A stretch of 64,000 nucleotides of DNA from contig NZ_JAUCEU010000007.1 of the NCBI RefSeq assembly GCF_030348765.1, positions 1,544,501-1,608,500 of the forward strand, written 5' to 3'. Of the stretch, positions 27,729 through 35,873 are shown piece after piece. Under the pieces are notes generated by a model. That model saw only the letters and a list, made by a program, of their open reading frames with translations, was not told the DNA's origin and made no database searches. The DNA is from Neobacillus sp. CF12 (lineage in GTDB: Bacteria > Bacillota > Bacilli > Bacillales > Cytobacillaceae). Every line of letters begins with the position of its first letter. Position 1 is the stretch's first letter. A program made the translations under genes and the position numbers.

Positions 27729-27742
27729 TGAATACGGTTACA
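27729..27742 (-). promoter_or_regulatory. cre-like box upstream of the GH2 gene
   Basis: On the minus strand TGTAACCGTATTCA fits the degenerate CcpA consensus WTGNAANCGNWWNCA at all defined positions. It lies in the 234-base gap before the GH2 gene, where a promoter is expected. The rest of that gap showed nothing else recognisable. Confidence 0.45.
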
Positions 27743-27807
27743 CTTTAGAATAAAAAACTTATGGAATGATAGGATGATTTCTCCTACTAGCAAAATTTTG
27801 ATTTTCC

Positions 27808-29346
27808 CTAAGAATGATCATCAAAAATGTAATTTAAGTAATCAAAATGTGCTGGTGTAGTTGAAGGCTTGCCATTCCCTGTTGCATATAAAGCGAAGTA
27901 TACCCCTGTAAACCCACCTGCTATCTGTGACGAAAGGAATGAAGTTTCCCCAACACCGATTACTTCTTCTTCACCAACTGCAGTTGCAAAACTGAATGAG
28001 AAGCTTTTATCGGTCGACTTTATTCCAAAGATAACTGTGGGCTGGTCATACTCAATTTCCCTTTCCACCTTCCACATACTACCGACACGGCGACGGAATA
28101 GAATAAGAGATTTCCCTTGTTGGACTGTTTTGGCAATTTCATAGTGAAAATTCTCGTTCATAAATACAGTTAAACCAGCTTCTTCTCCTTCTTCACTAGG
28201 TGTAAAATCCAATAGTGTGGAAACATCACAATTAAAATGCTGCTGTCTTCGACCAACAAATGCAAGTGATTCCGTATCATTTAATGTGCTGGCCTGTCCA
28301 TAGAGTGTTAAAAATCCTGGTTTATCTGTCAATGACCATGAGCCCGAAGGTGGATTACGATAAAAATTCCAAACCGGTGAAAGGGAGACATCATTAAAAT
28401 CTGCCTTTTCCTCCCATAAGAAAGGATTATTTAATAGAGTCGAGTTAATATCATATTCCATATCAGCTCGGCCGTTACTACCAATTACCGGCCATCCTTG
28501 CTCCGACCATTGGACTGGTGCTAGATTCGTTTCACGACCTAAATGATGAAGCTTGGTACTTTTCACAGGTCTTATTCCTAAGAAAACAGCCCACCATGAA
28601 CCATCTGTAGCTTGAACAAGATCAGCATGACCGGTTGCTTGTATTGGCAGCTTAGTACTGCGATTAGACAAAATTGGGTTATATGGATTACTTTCAAACG
28701 GACCATATGGATTTTCACTTTTTGCAATCGTTACCATATGGCCATTTTCTGTTCCCCCTTCAGCAATCATCAAGTAATACCAATTATTAACCTTATATAA
28801 ATGAGGACCTTCTGGAGAACACCCACCAGTTCCTTCCCAAATTAGCTGGCTCTCGGATAAAATCTTACCGGATTCGATATCAATTTCCGCTTGTAAAATC
28901 CCTTCTGGTCCAACGCCAGGAAAGCTAGCGTAAGTCAAATACACTTTGCCATCTTCATCAAAAAACAAAGATGGATCATAACCCATTAACCCCTCTAAGA
29001 ATATTGGCTCTGACCATGGTCCTTCTGGATTATCAGACCACACATAGAAACTTTTTCTGATCGTAATATTTGTTGTAATCACATAAAAACGTCCATTATG
29101 ATGACGTATCGTTGGAGCATAAATACCTTGTGACGGTACGAATGAATGTTCACGGGTAAGTGGCAACTGGCTTTCACGTGTTAATACGTGCCCAATCTGA
29201 TTCCAATATACCAAATCAGTACTGTGGAATAATGGAATCCCTGGAAAATACTCAAACGAACTAGTTACCAAATAAAAATCTTCCCCTATTTTACAAATGC
29301 TTGGGTCTGGGTGAAACCCGCTAATAACTGGATTTGTATACTTCAT
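27808..29346 (-). CDS. GH43 beta-xylosidase-like enzyme
   Basis: A protein of about 512 residues with no signal peptide, typical of the XynB-type GH43 subfamily. The five-bladed catalytic domain (1-310) opens NPVISGFHPDPSICK, with the base Asp in HPDPS, a second Asp in MGYDPSLFFDEDGKVYLTYA and the general-acid Glu in CSPEGPHLYKVNNWYYLMIAEGGT. The C-terminal 190 residues form the family's beta-sandwich (PPSGSWSLTDKPGFLTLYG). It should release xylose or arabinose from short oligosaccharides inside the cell. The ATG at 29346 follows AAAGGAA; the longer frame upstream is not homologous. Its promoter has the motif shared with the GH1 gene. Confidence 0.92.
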   Translation of the reverse strand: MKYTNPVISGFHPDPSICKIGEDFYLVTSSFEYFPGIPLFHSTDLVYWNQIGHVLTRESQLPLTREHSFVPSQGIYAPTIRHHNGRFYVITTNITIRKSFYVWSDNPEGPWSEPIFLEGLMGYDPSLFFDEDGKVYLTYASFPGVGPEGILQAEIDIESGKILSESQLIWEGTGGCSPEGPHLYKVNNWYYLMIAEGGTENGHMVTIAKSENPYGPFESNPYNPILSNRSTKLPIQATGHADLVQATDGSWWAVFLGIRPVKSTKLHHLGRETNLAPVQWSEQGWPVIGSNGRADMEYDINSTLLNNPFLWEEKADFNDVSLSPVWNFYRNPPSGSWSLTDKPGFLTLYGQASTLNDTESLAFVGRRQQHFNCDVSTLLDFTPSEEGEEAGLTVFMNENFHYEIAKTVQQGKSLILFRRRVGSMWKVEREIEYDQPTVIFGIKSTDKSFSFSFATAVGEEEVIGVGETSFLSSQIAGGFTGVYFALYATGNGKPSTTPAHFDYLNYIFDDHS

Positions 29347-29441
29347 ATAGAAAATTCCTTTCCTTTTAATATAAAGAAATAACTTACCATCTTTCATTTA
29401 GGTAATTTGTTTAAATGAATCATAACACTCTAGACTAAATC

Positions 29442-29467
29442 ATTATGGTATTCTCGTACTTTTTTTT
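29442..29467 (-). promoter_or_regulatory. Shared operator-like motif upstream of the GH43 gene
   Basis: On the minus strand a run of A is followed by AGTACGAGAATACCATAAT, matching the motif before the GH1 gene at all but three positions. A TATGAT that could serve as -10 lies about 17 bases downstream. The rest of the 313-base gap between the GH43 and AraC genes holds only the AraC terminator. Confidence 0.5.
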
Positions 29468-29642
29468 GTAGAATAAGATTATCATATTAGAAACTTTCCT
29501 TTTCTTAGATAAGATGTTAGGTGTTAGGGTTAAAGTATACGCGAGGTCGATTAGTTTAATATTTTTGATTTTTATATACCTCAACTACCTAATAAGATAG
29601 TAATAAATAATGCCCCACTAATAGGGATACATTAAAATTAAA

Positions 29643-29666
29643 AAGCTGACTCTATAAAGTCAGCTT
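29643..29666 (-). terminator. Intrinsic terminator of the second AraC gene
   Basis: On the minus strand AAGCTGACT/AGTCAGCTT (9-bp stem, 6-base loop) is followed by TTTAATTTT. The stop codon lies inside the stem. Confidence 0.85.
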
Positions 29667-30604
29667 AAGTTCGAATTATTAATATAAATTCCACGTTCCA
29701 AAGGATACAGATCTATAAAAGACTGAGGTTGCTTTTCTCTGTATTCTTTTGGTGTACATAATTTTATCTTTATAAAGTTGCGATTAAAGGACCGTATGCT
29801 TTCATAACCACAAAGGAAAGCAATTTCTGTAATATTTTTTTCTGTATAGATTAATAGATAACAAGCATAGTTTACTCTGGTTTCATTCAAAAAATCCACA
29901 AATGACATACTCATATGAGTATTGAAATACTTCGATAAATAGTTATAACTGTAACCTAATGTTCCAGCGATACTTTTTAAAGAAATTGATTCTGTATAAT
30001 GGTCCTGAATATAGGTTAACAACTTATGGAGTAACTCTGGGTCTTGTTTTTCACTTTTAATTAAACTGGTTTGCCCCATTAACTCAGATAGTAATAAATA
30101 GAGACAGGCTTTTTGTTCTAGCAGATTTGGGCTGTCTTGGAAAAGTGTCCTAGAAATTAGTGCATTTGCTTCCAAAGATAGGTTGAAAATGGGATTTTCA
30201 AGTGAACTATTTTCTATCATTCTTTGAAATGTCGGAACATAGTCTGGCGAAAAAATACAAATTTCAGCTCGAGAATGTGATTTTGTACTAAACGAGTGAA
30301 TTTCATACGGCAATATGAGTAAGAATTGTCCAGTTTTCAAATGGTGACTTCTTTGACTAATAATGACTTCCATTTCCCCATCAACGAGGAATAATAATTC
30401 AAATCCACGATGGAGATGGCTTGGAAAGTTTAAATTCAATGTATGATAGTTTGATATTAAATCAAAATGGTGTGCCTCATATATTAACATACTTAGAACA
30501 TCCCCAGTAGAGAGTGAATTTTGTCTAGGATTATATAAGTTTTTACTTGTTGTGTCAAACCTATAAATGATAGATTTATCGATATTAGAGTTACATGATG
30601 ACAT
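29660..30604 (-). CDS. AraC family regulator with cupin sensor domain
   Basis: A regulator of up to 314 residues. An arabinose-binding cupin domain runs from about residue 40 to 130 (FPSHLHRGFELLFLVDGEMEVII; FLLILPYEIHSF), and the double helix-turn-helix is C-terminal (SLKSIAGTLGYSYNYLSKYFN; ITEIAFLCGYESIRSFNRNFIK). The longest frame starts at 30604 but lacks a ribosome binding site and leaves only 17 bases before the divergent Gfo gene. An ATG at 30490, with GGGGA 10 bases upstream, fits the cupin boundary and may be the true start. It probably controls the GH43 gene and the divergent Gfo-ThuA-Gfo operon. Confidence 0.88.
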   Translation of the reverse strand: MSSCNSNIDKSIIYRFDTTSKNLYNPRQNSLSTGDVLSMLIYEAHHFDLISNYHTLNLNFPSHLHRGFELLFLVDGEMEVIISQRSHHLKTGQFLLILPYEIHSFSTKSHSRAEICIFSPDYVPTFQRMIENSSLENPIFNLSLEANALISRTLFQDSPNLLEQKACLYLLLSELMGQTSLIKSEKQDPELLHKLLTYIQDHYTESISLKSIAGTLGYSYNYLSKYFNTHMSMSFVDFLNETRVNYACYLLIYTEKNITEIAFLCGYESIRSFNRNFIKIKLCTPKEYREKQPQSFIDLYPLERGIYINNSNLS

Positions 30605-30621
30605 AAAAAAGGAGATACGCT

Positions 30622-31782
30622 ATGGAAAAAATTAGAATCGGAATGGTCGGTTATAAATTTATGGGTAAAGCCCACAGTCATGCTTACCGGGATCTTCCGC
30701 TCTTTTTCCCGAACACGGTTCATCCAGAAATGAAGGTTATTTGCGGCCGTGACCTAAACGGTGTAACCACTGCAGCCAAGCAATTTGGCTGGGAGGAATA
30801 CACAACGGACTGGAAAAGCCTCCTAGAAAGAACTGACATTGATTTAATCGACATCAATGCACCGAGTGATGTACATAAAGAAATAACCATTGCTGCTGCA
30901 AAAGCTGGCAAACATGTTTTTTGCGAAAAACCGTTAGCGCTTACATTAAAGGACTCCAGAGAAATGCTTGATGTCGTTGAGGCTGCTGGAGTCAAACATA
31001 TGGTTGGATTTAACTATCGCTTTGCCCCTGCTGTTATGCTGGCTAAAAAGCTTATTGACGAAGGAAGACTTGGCTATATCTATCATTTCCGTGCCTGGTT
31101 TTTACAGGATTGGCTCGTGGATCCAAACTTCCCGCTAGCCTGGAGACTTCAGAAAGAAATTGCAGGTTCAGGCTCTCACGGAGACCTCGGGGCCCATTTA
31201 ATTGATCTATCACACTATCTAATTGGCGATATTACCGAAGTAATTGGAATGAACGAAACATTTATTAAAGAACGGCCAATTCCTTCACAGATGACGGGCT
31301 TATCAGCTAAAGGCAGTGATAGTGGAGAAAAGGGCGAAGTGACAGTGGATGACGCTACTTTATTCTTGGCTCGTTTTGCTAACGGAGCTTTAGGAAGCTT
31401 TGAGGCTACTCGCTTTGCGGCTGGACATCGCTGTACGAATTCATTTGAGATCAATGGCAGTAAGGGCAGTGTTATCTTTGATTTTGAACGGATGAATGAA
31501 CTTCAAGTTTATTTCGTTGATGACCGAGACGATGTCCAAGGCTTCCGCCGGGTCTTAGCAACCGACCCTGCACACGCTTATGCGGAAAACTGGTGGCCGC
31601 CAGGACATACGATTGGTTATGAACATACGTTTATTCATGAAATGGTTGAACTTATGGAGTCTTTCCAGGAAAATCGACAGCCTGTTCCAAACTTCCGTGA
31701 TGGCGTAAAGTGCCAGGAAGTCTTAGAAGCGGTTGATCTTTCGATTGAAAAACGCCAATGGATTAGAATCTCTGATGTATAA
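30622..31782 (+). CDS. Gfo/Idh/MocA family oxidoreductase
   Basis: A 386-residue NAD(P)-dependent dehydrogenase. The N-terminal Rossmann domain starts IRIGMVGYKFMGKAHSHAY, with KHVFCEKPLALT at about residue 95 (the family's EKP Lys) and GSHGDLGAHLIDLSHYLIGD in the substrate domain. Such enzymes oxidise sugars, inositols or 3-keto-glycosides. It is the first gene of a plus-strand operon with ThuA and a second Gfo paralogue. AAAGGAG lies before the ATG. Base composition is visibly more GC-rich than in its neighbours to the left. Confidence 0.93.
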   Translation: MEKIRIGMVGYKFMGKAHSHAYRDLPLFFPNTVHPEMKVICGRDLNGVTTAAKQFGWEEYTTDWKSLLERTDIDLIDINAPSDVHKEITIAAAKAGKHVFCEKPLALTLKDSREMLDVVEAAGVKHMVGFNYRFAPAVMLAKKLIDEGRLGYIYHFRAWFLQDWLVDPNFPLAWRLQKEIAGSGSHGDLGAHLIDLSHYLIGDITEVIGMNETFIKERPIPSQMTGLSAKGSDSGEKGEVTVDDATLFLARFANGALGSFEATRFAAGHRCTNSFEINGSKGSVIFDFERMNELQVYFVDDRDDVQGFRRVLATDPAHAYAENWWPPGHTIGYEHTFIHEMVELMESFQENRQPVPNFRDGVKCQEVLEAVDLSIEKRQWIRISDV

Positions 31783-31806
31783 AAAAATGTAAGGAGTGCT
31801 TTTACG

Positions 31807-32544
31807 ATGAAAAAAAGTGCATTGATTGTTTGGGGCGGATGGGATGGCCATCAACCCGAACAAGTAGCTGAAATCTTTAAAGGAATCCTTGAGGAAGAAA
31901 ACTTCCAAGTTGAGGTATCCAATTCACTAGAATCATATGGAGACAAGGAAAAGTTAAGATCGTTGGATTTAATCGTTCCCCACTGGACGATGGGTGAAAT
32001 TGAAAGAAAGTTTGTCTTAAATATCTCTGAAGCAGTCGCAGCAGGTGTAGGTTTAGCTGGTTGCCATGGTGGAATGTGTGATTCTTTTCGAAATAATGTG
32101 GACTGGCAATTTATGACTGGGGGGAATTGGGTTGCCCATCCTGGAAATGATGGGGTAGAATACATGGTCAACATCAAGCATTCTTCAAGTCCATTATTAG
32201 AGGGTATCTCTGATTTCAAAGTGGTGAGTGAACAATACTACCTTCATTACGATCCTGCCGTTGAAGTGCTGGCGACCACTCGCTTCCCGGTTTTTCATGG
32301 ACCGCACGCCGCTAATAAAGCCGTTGATATGCCTGTTGTTTGGACAAAACGTTGGGGAAATGGGAATGTGTTTTACAGTTCCTTAGGACACCAAGCGAAT
32401 ATCGTTTCTATGCCTGAAGTTTCACAAATCATGCGACGCGGTTTTCTGTGGGCTGCCGAAGGAAAGAAACGAGCCGAAGAATTGGATGCTGCGTCTTGTT
32501 ATGGAAATGTACGGACCTACACAGGCATGGGAGACAGTCAGTAA
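31807..32544 (+). CDS. ThuA domain protein
   Basis: A 245-residue protein of the ThuA (trehalose utilisation, class I GATase-like) family. Recognisable parts are ALIVWGGWDGHQPEQVAEIFKGILEEE at the N-terminus, VAAGVGLAGCHGGMCDSFRNNVDWQFMTGGNW at about residue 80, PVVWTKRWGNGNVFYSSLGHQ near 180 and the late MRRGFLWAAEGKK. ThuA proteins occur with Gfo/Idh/MocA dehydrogenases in sugar operons, where a role in 3-keto-sugar handling has been proposed. It lies between two such dehydrogenase genes, which supports this. AAGGAG precedes the ATG. Confidence 0.92.
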   Translation: MKKSALIVWGGWDGHQPEQVAEIFKGILEEENFQVEVSNSLESYGDKEKLRSLDLIVPHWTMGEIERKFVLNISEAVAAGVGLAGCHGGMCDSFRNNVDWQFMTGGNWVAHPGNDGVEYMVNIKHSSSPLLEGISDFKVVSEQYYLHYDPAVEVLATTRFPVFHGPHAANKAVDMPVVWTKRWGNGNVFYSSLGHQANIVSMPEVSQIMRRGFLWAAEGKKRAEELDAASCYGNVRTYTGMGDSQ

Positions 32545-32591
32545 GAAAAGTAGAAGGCAAGCTAATCCGTAAAAATAAATGGGAGGTTCCT

Positions 32592-33683
32592 ATGAAAAAA
32601 CTTAAAATCGGTATTATTGGTTGTGGAAATATTAGTTCTATTTATATGGAAAACTGTCAGAAGTTCCCTCACCTCGAGCTAATTGCCTGTGCTGACATAG
32701 ATATAGACCGAGCGCAGTTACAAGCTGAAAAGTTCGGTGTCCCTAGGGCTTGTTCCGTAGAAGAGTTACTGTCTGACCCAGCGATTGAACTTGTCATTAA
32801 TCTAACCATACCTAAAGCACATGCCTCTGTTTGTATCCAAGCACTTGAAGCCGGCAAGCATGTTTATACAGAAAAACCACTCGCTGTGACACGTGAGGAA
32901 GGAAAACAAATTTTAGAAACCGCTAAGAAGCATAATCTTCTTGTTGGCAGTGCACCTGACACCTTCTTGGGTGCTGGTATTCAAACTGCTATCAATCTGA
33001 TCGAACAAGGTGAAATTGGGGTACCAATTGGTGCATCTGCCTTCATGATTTGCCGCGGGCACGAACATTGGCATCCAGACCCTGCCTTTTATTATGATAA
33101 TGGCGGCGGACCAATGTTTGACATGGGACCCTATTATTTGACAGCCTTAGTGGCTCTTTTAGGACCGATTACACGAATTACTGGTTCTACTCGTATTAGT
33201 TATAAAGAAAGGACTGTGCTTAGCACACCAAAAGCAGGTACTAAAATCGAAGTATCAACCCCTACACATATCTCAGGTGTGATCGATTTTGCATCGGGTG
33301 TAATTGGAAATATTACTACAAGCTTTGATGCCTTTGGCGGTACATCGCTGCCCCCTATTGAAATTTATGGCAGTGAAGGAACTTTACTAGTTCCTGATCC
33401 AAATACGTTCGGTGGTCCTTTGAAAATAAGGAAACGTGACGAAAATGAGTTTAAAGAGGTTCCTCTTGCTTATGGACATTCTCAAAACAATAGAGGGCTT
33501 GGCGTTGCTGATATGGCTAAAGCCATCCTCGAAGGTGGGAAATATCGAGCAAATAGCGAATTAGCGTATCACGTTTTAGAAGCGATGCATGGCTTCCATG
33601 ATTCCTCAGATAGTGGTAAGCATTATATAATGGAAAGTACATGTGAGCGTCCTGAATCTGTGTCTCTGGAATTACAGGCTTAG
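32592..33683 (+). CDS. Gfo/Idh/MocA family oxidoreductase
   Basis: A dehydrogenase of about 363 residues with LKIGIIGCGNISSIYMENC at the Rossmann N-terminus, KHVYTEKPLAVT near residue 95, and YYDNGGGPMFDMGPYYLTALVALLGPI in the substrate domain. The ATG at 32592 follows GGGAGG; the frame is open upstream but overlaps the ThuA gene. With the other Gfo enzyme and ThuA it may interconvert a keto-sugar intermediate: one enzyme could oxidise and the other reduce. This division is inferred. A terminator follows. Confidence 0.92.
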   Translation: MKKLKIGIIGCGNISSIYMENCQKFPHLELIACADIDIDRAQLQAEKFGVPRACSVEELLSDPAIELVINLTIPKAHASVCIQALEAGKHVYTEKPLAVTREEGKQILETAKKHNLLVGSAPDTFLGAGIQTAINLIEQGEIGVPIGASAFMICRGHEHWHPDPAFYYDNGGGPMFDMGPYYLTALVALLGPITRITGSTRISYKERTVLSTPKAGTKIEVSTPTHISGVIDFASGVIGNITTSFDAFGGTSLPPIEIYGSEGTLLVPDPNTFGGPLKIRKRDENEFKEVPLAYGHSQNNRGLGVADMAKAILEGGKYRANSELAYHVLEAMHGFHDSSDSGKHYIMESTCERPESVSLELQA

Positions 33684-33717
33684 TAATTCACTATAATTGA
33701 ATCCTTTCACAAACCAT

Positions 33718-33747
33718 AGGGCTCCCCAGTTTTGGAGAGCCCTTTTT
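33718..33747 (+). terminator. Intrinsic terminator of the Gfo-ThuA-Gfo operon
   Basis: AGGGCTC pairs with GAGCCCT around an inner CC/GG stem and is followed by five T, 35 bases past the stop codon. Confidence 0.88.
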
Positions 33748-33778
33748 ACTATGAAAAGTCATACAATTGGTGCAGGTT

Positions 33779-34010
33779 GGTATGTAACGCTCCGAGTATT
33801 GTACCGTTACACTTCGTTTTTCGCTGTTCCAGGGAACGATTCTCTTAGTATTGTTCCCTTGACTCCTCCTTATCGCTGTACAGAGGGAACAATTCTCCAA
33901 GTATTGTTCCCTAGTACCCTCTTTTTCGTTGTTTAAGGGAACGAATCTCTTAGTATATCGTTCCCTCATCACTCAGCTATCTAGGCTCAAGAGAACAATT
34001 AAATAACAAT
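33779..34010. repeat. Tandem array of about 53-bp hairpin repeats
   Basis: Units start at 33779, 33832, 33885, 33937 and 33991, so the period is 52-54 bases. The three middle units each contain a dyad of the form GGGAAC...GTTCCC, for example GGGAACAAT-N9-ATTGTTCCC. The outer two units are degenerate. The array lies between two operons pointing in opposite directions toward it. A 93-residue open frame through the array is an artefact of the repeats. Confidence 0.8.
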
Positions 34011-34052
34011 GATTATATGGTGTTATTAAATTTAGCTAATCGAGACTTCTAA

Positions 34053-35873
34053 TTACGAAGCTTCCTCAAACTGACTATTATAAAGCTCCGCATAAAAGCC
34101 CTTTTTCGAAAGTAATTCTTCATGATTTCCACTTTCAATTATGTCTCCATCCTTCATAACGAGGATTAAGTCCGCATTCTTAATCGTAGAAAGTCTGTGC
34201 GCAATAACAAAAGAAGTTTTTCCGATTGTCAATTTATCCATTGCCTGTTGAATCAACACCTCTGTTCGAGTATCCACCGAACTTGTCGCTTCATCTAAAA
34301 TCAGCAATGGTTTATTATCAACCATCGCCCGTGCAATGGTAATCAGCTGTTTTTGTCCTGCTGAAAGATTTGCTTTATCGTCGAGAACAGTGTCATATCC
34401 CATTGGCAGGGTTTTAATGAAGTGGTGCAGCCCCACAGATTTGCAAGCAGCCACTACCTCTTCATCACTAACGCCATGTCTGGAATAGACAATATTTTCA
34501 CGAATGGTTCCTTCAAACAGCCAGGTATCTTGTAGCACCATACTAAATAGATCATGAATGTCTTCCCGAGTGAGTTTATTGATTGGAACACCGTCAATCA
34601 AAATTTCACCACCATTGTATTCATAGAAACGCATTAGCAGGTTGACCAAAGTTGTCTTCCCTGCCCCTGTAGGCCCGACAATCGCCACTTTCTCTCCTGC
34701 TTTCGCACTTGCTGAAAAGTTTTTGATGACCATTTTATCCTCACTATAACCAAAGTGGACATTCTTAAACTCAACATCACCGATTGCACCTTCAAGCTTT
34801 TCTTTTTTATCACTTTCATTTGCAACTTCTTCTTCAGCGAGAAATTCAAACACACGTTCACTAGCAGCTGCTGTTGACTGAAGGTTTGTAGCAGCTTGTG
34901 CAAGTTGTGTAAGCGGCTGGGTAAATAGACGGATATAGAGCATAAAGGCAACGATTACACCAAATGAAATCATATTATTCACGGCAAGAACTGCCCCAAC
35001 GATACAAACCACGACAAAGCCAAAATTACCAACAAACATCATTAATGGCATCATAAGTCCTGACATAAATTGAGATTTCCATGCACTCGAATATAGTCTT
35101 GTGTTAATCTCATGGAAAGTTTCCCGCGCATCTTTCTCTCCGTTATAAACTTTCACCACATTGTGGCCCGTATAAATTTCTTCTATATGACCATTCAATT
35201 TTCCTAACTCTTTTTGCTGCTGAGCAAAGTATTTTTGAGATTTTGAGATAATCAAAGTCATTAATCCAAATCCTACTATAGTAGAAAGGATTGCAGCAAT
35301 GGCCATGATCCAATTGGTGTAGAACATCATAATGAGCGTACCCAGAAACATCGTTATGGCTGAAACTAGCGTACTTAAACTCTGGTTCATCGTTTGGCCA
35401 ATCATGTCTACATCATTCGTAACACGGCTAAGGACGTCTCCAGTGCTTGTTGAGTCAAAGTATTTTAAAGGTAACCGGTTTATTTTGGTTGATAAATCAC
35501 GTCGTAAATTCTTTGAAACACGCTGCGTGACCGTTGCCATAATGAACCCTTGAATATAATTAAATACAAATCCTAGGCCATAAAGGATTGCCAAAATTGT
35601 TGCGACATCGACAACAGCATCAAGATCAATGCTCGCCATCATTCCTTCTGTAATCAAATCTGTAATTTCACTAAGTAGATCTGGCCCAATTATATTGAAA
35701 ACAGCACCTGCCATTGCAAGGATTAATGCAATAATAATAGCTGGTAAATATACCTTACAATAGGTAATGAGTTGTCTGATCGTTTTCTTGAAATCTTTTG
35801 TTTTACCACCAGGTCCTTCATTTCCACGGATGGATGTCATGTGATTTTTACTTTTTTTCTTACCCAATTTCAA
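34053..35873 (-). CDS. ABC exporter half-transporter, catalytic subunit (YfiC-like)
   Basis: A 606-residue fused membrane and ATPase protein. Six transmembrane helices occupy about residues 35-330, then the nucleotide-binding domain has Walker A GPTGAGKTT, signature LSAGQKQ and Walker B LLILDEATSSVD with the catalytic Glu. It pairs with the overlapping upstream gene (14-base overlap) as a heterodimeric exporter like BmrC/BmrD, LmrC/LmrD or YfiB/YfiC. The substrate is probably an amphiphilic drug or peptide. The start is TTG; a TTG two codons later has better spacing to AGGAGG. A MarR gene is upstream. Confidence 0.93.
   Translation of the reverse strand: MKLGKKKSKNHMTSIRGNEGPGGKTKDFKKTIRQLITYCKVYLPAIIIALILAMAGAVFNIIGPDLLSEITDLITEGMMASIDLDAVVDVATILAILYGLGFVFNYIQGFIMATVTQRVSKNLRRDLSTKINRLPLKYFDSTSTGDVLSRVTNDVDMIGQTMNQSLSTLVSAITMFLGTLIMMFYTNWIMAIAAILSTIVGFGLMTLIISKSQKYFAQQQKELGKLNGHIEEIYTGHNVVKVYNGEKDARETFHEINTRLYSSAWKSQFMSGLMMPLMMFVGNFGFVVVCIVGAVLAVNNMISFGVIVAFMLYIRLFTQPLTQLAQAATNLQSTAAASERVFEFLAEEEVANESDKKEKLEGAIGDVEFKNVHFGYSEDKMVIKNFSASAKAGEKVAIVGPTGAGKTTLVNLLMRFYEYNGGEILIDGVPINKLTREDIHDLFSMVLQDTWLFEGTIRENIVYSRHGVSDEEVVAACKSVGLHHFIKTLPMGYDTVLDDKANLSAGQKQLITIARAMVDNKPLLILDEATSSVDTRTEVLIQQAMDKLTIGKTSFVIAHRLSTIKNADLILVMKDGDIIESGNHEELLSKKGFYAELYNSQFEEAS

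Noticed and set aside
33691..33972. 93-residue open frame on the minus strand with internal repeats
   Set aside because: It is the translation of the 53-bp hairpin array; it lacks a convincing ribosome binding site and the repeats drift as DNA dyads, not as protein.
33998..34030. AT-rich inverted repeat as exporter operon terminator
   Set aside because: The stem is almost all A/T, imperfect and not followed by a clear T-run, so it is not called.
34634..34951. 105-residue open frame inside the exporter gene
   Set aside because: It is an alternate-frame shadow of the ATPase domain, whose motifs are intact in the main frame.
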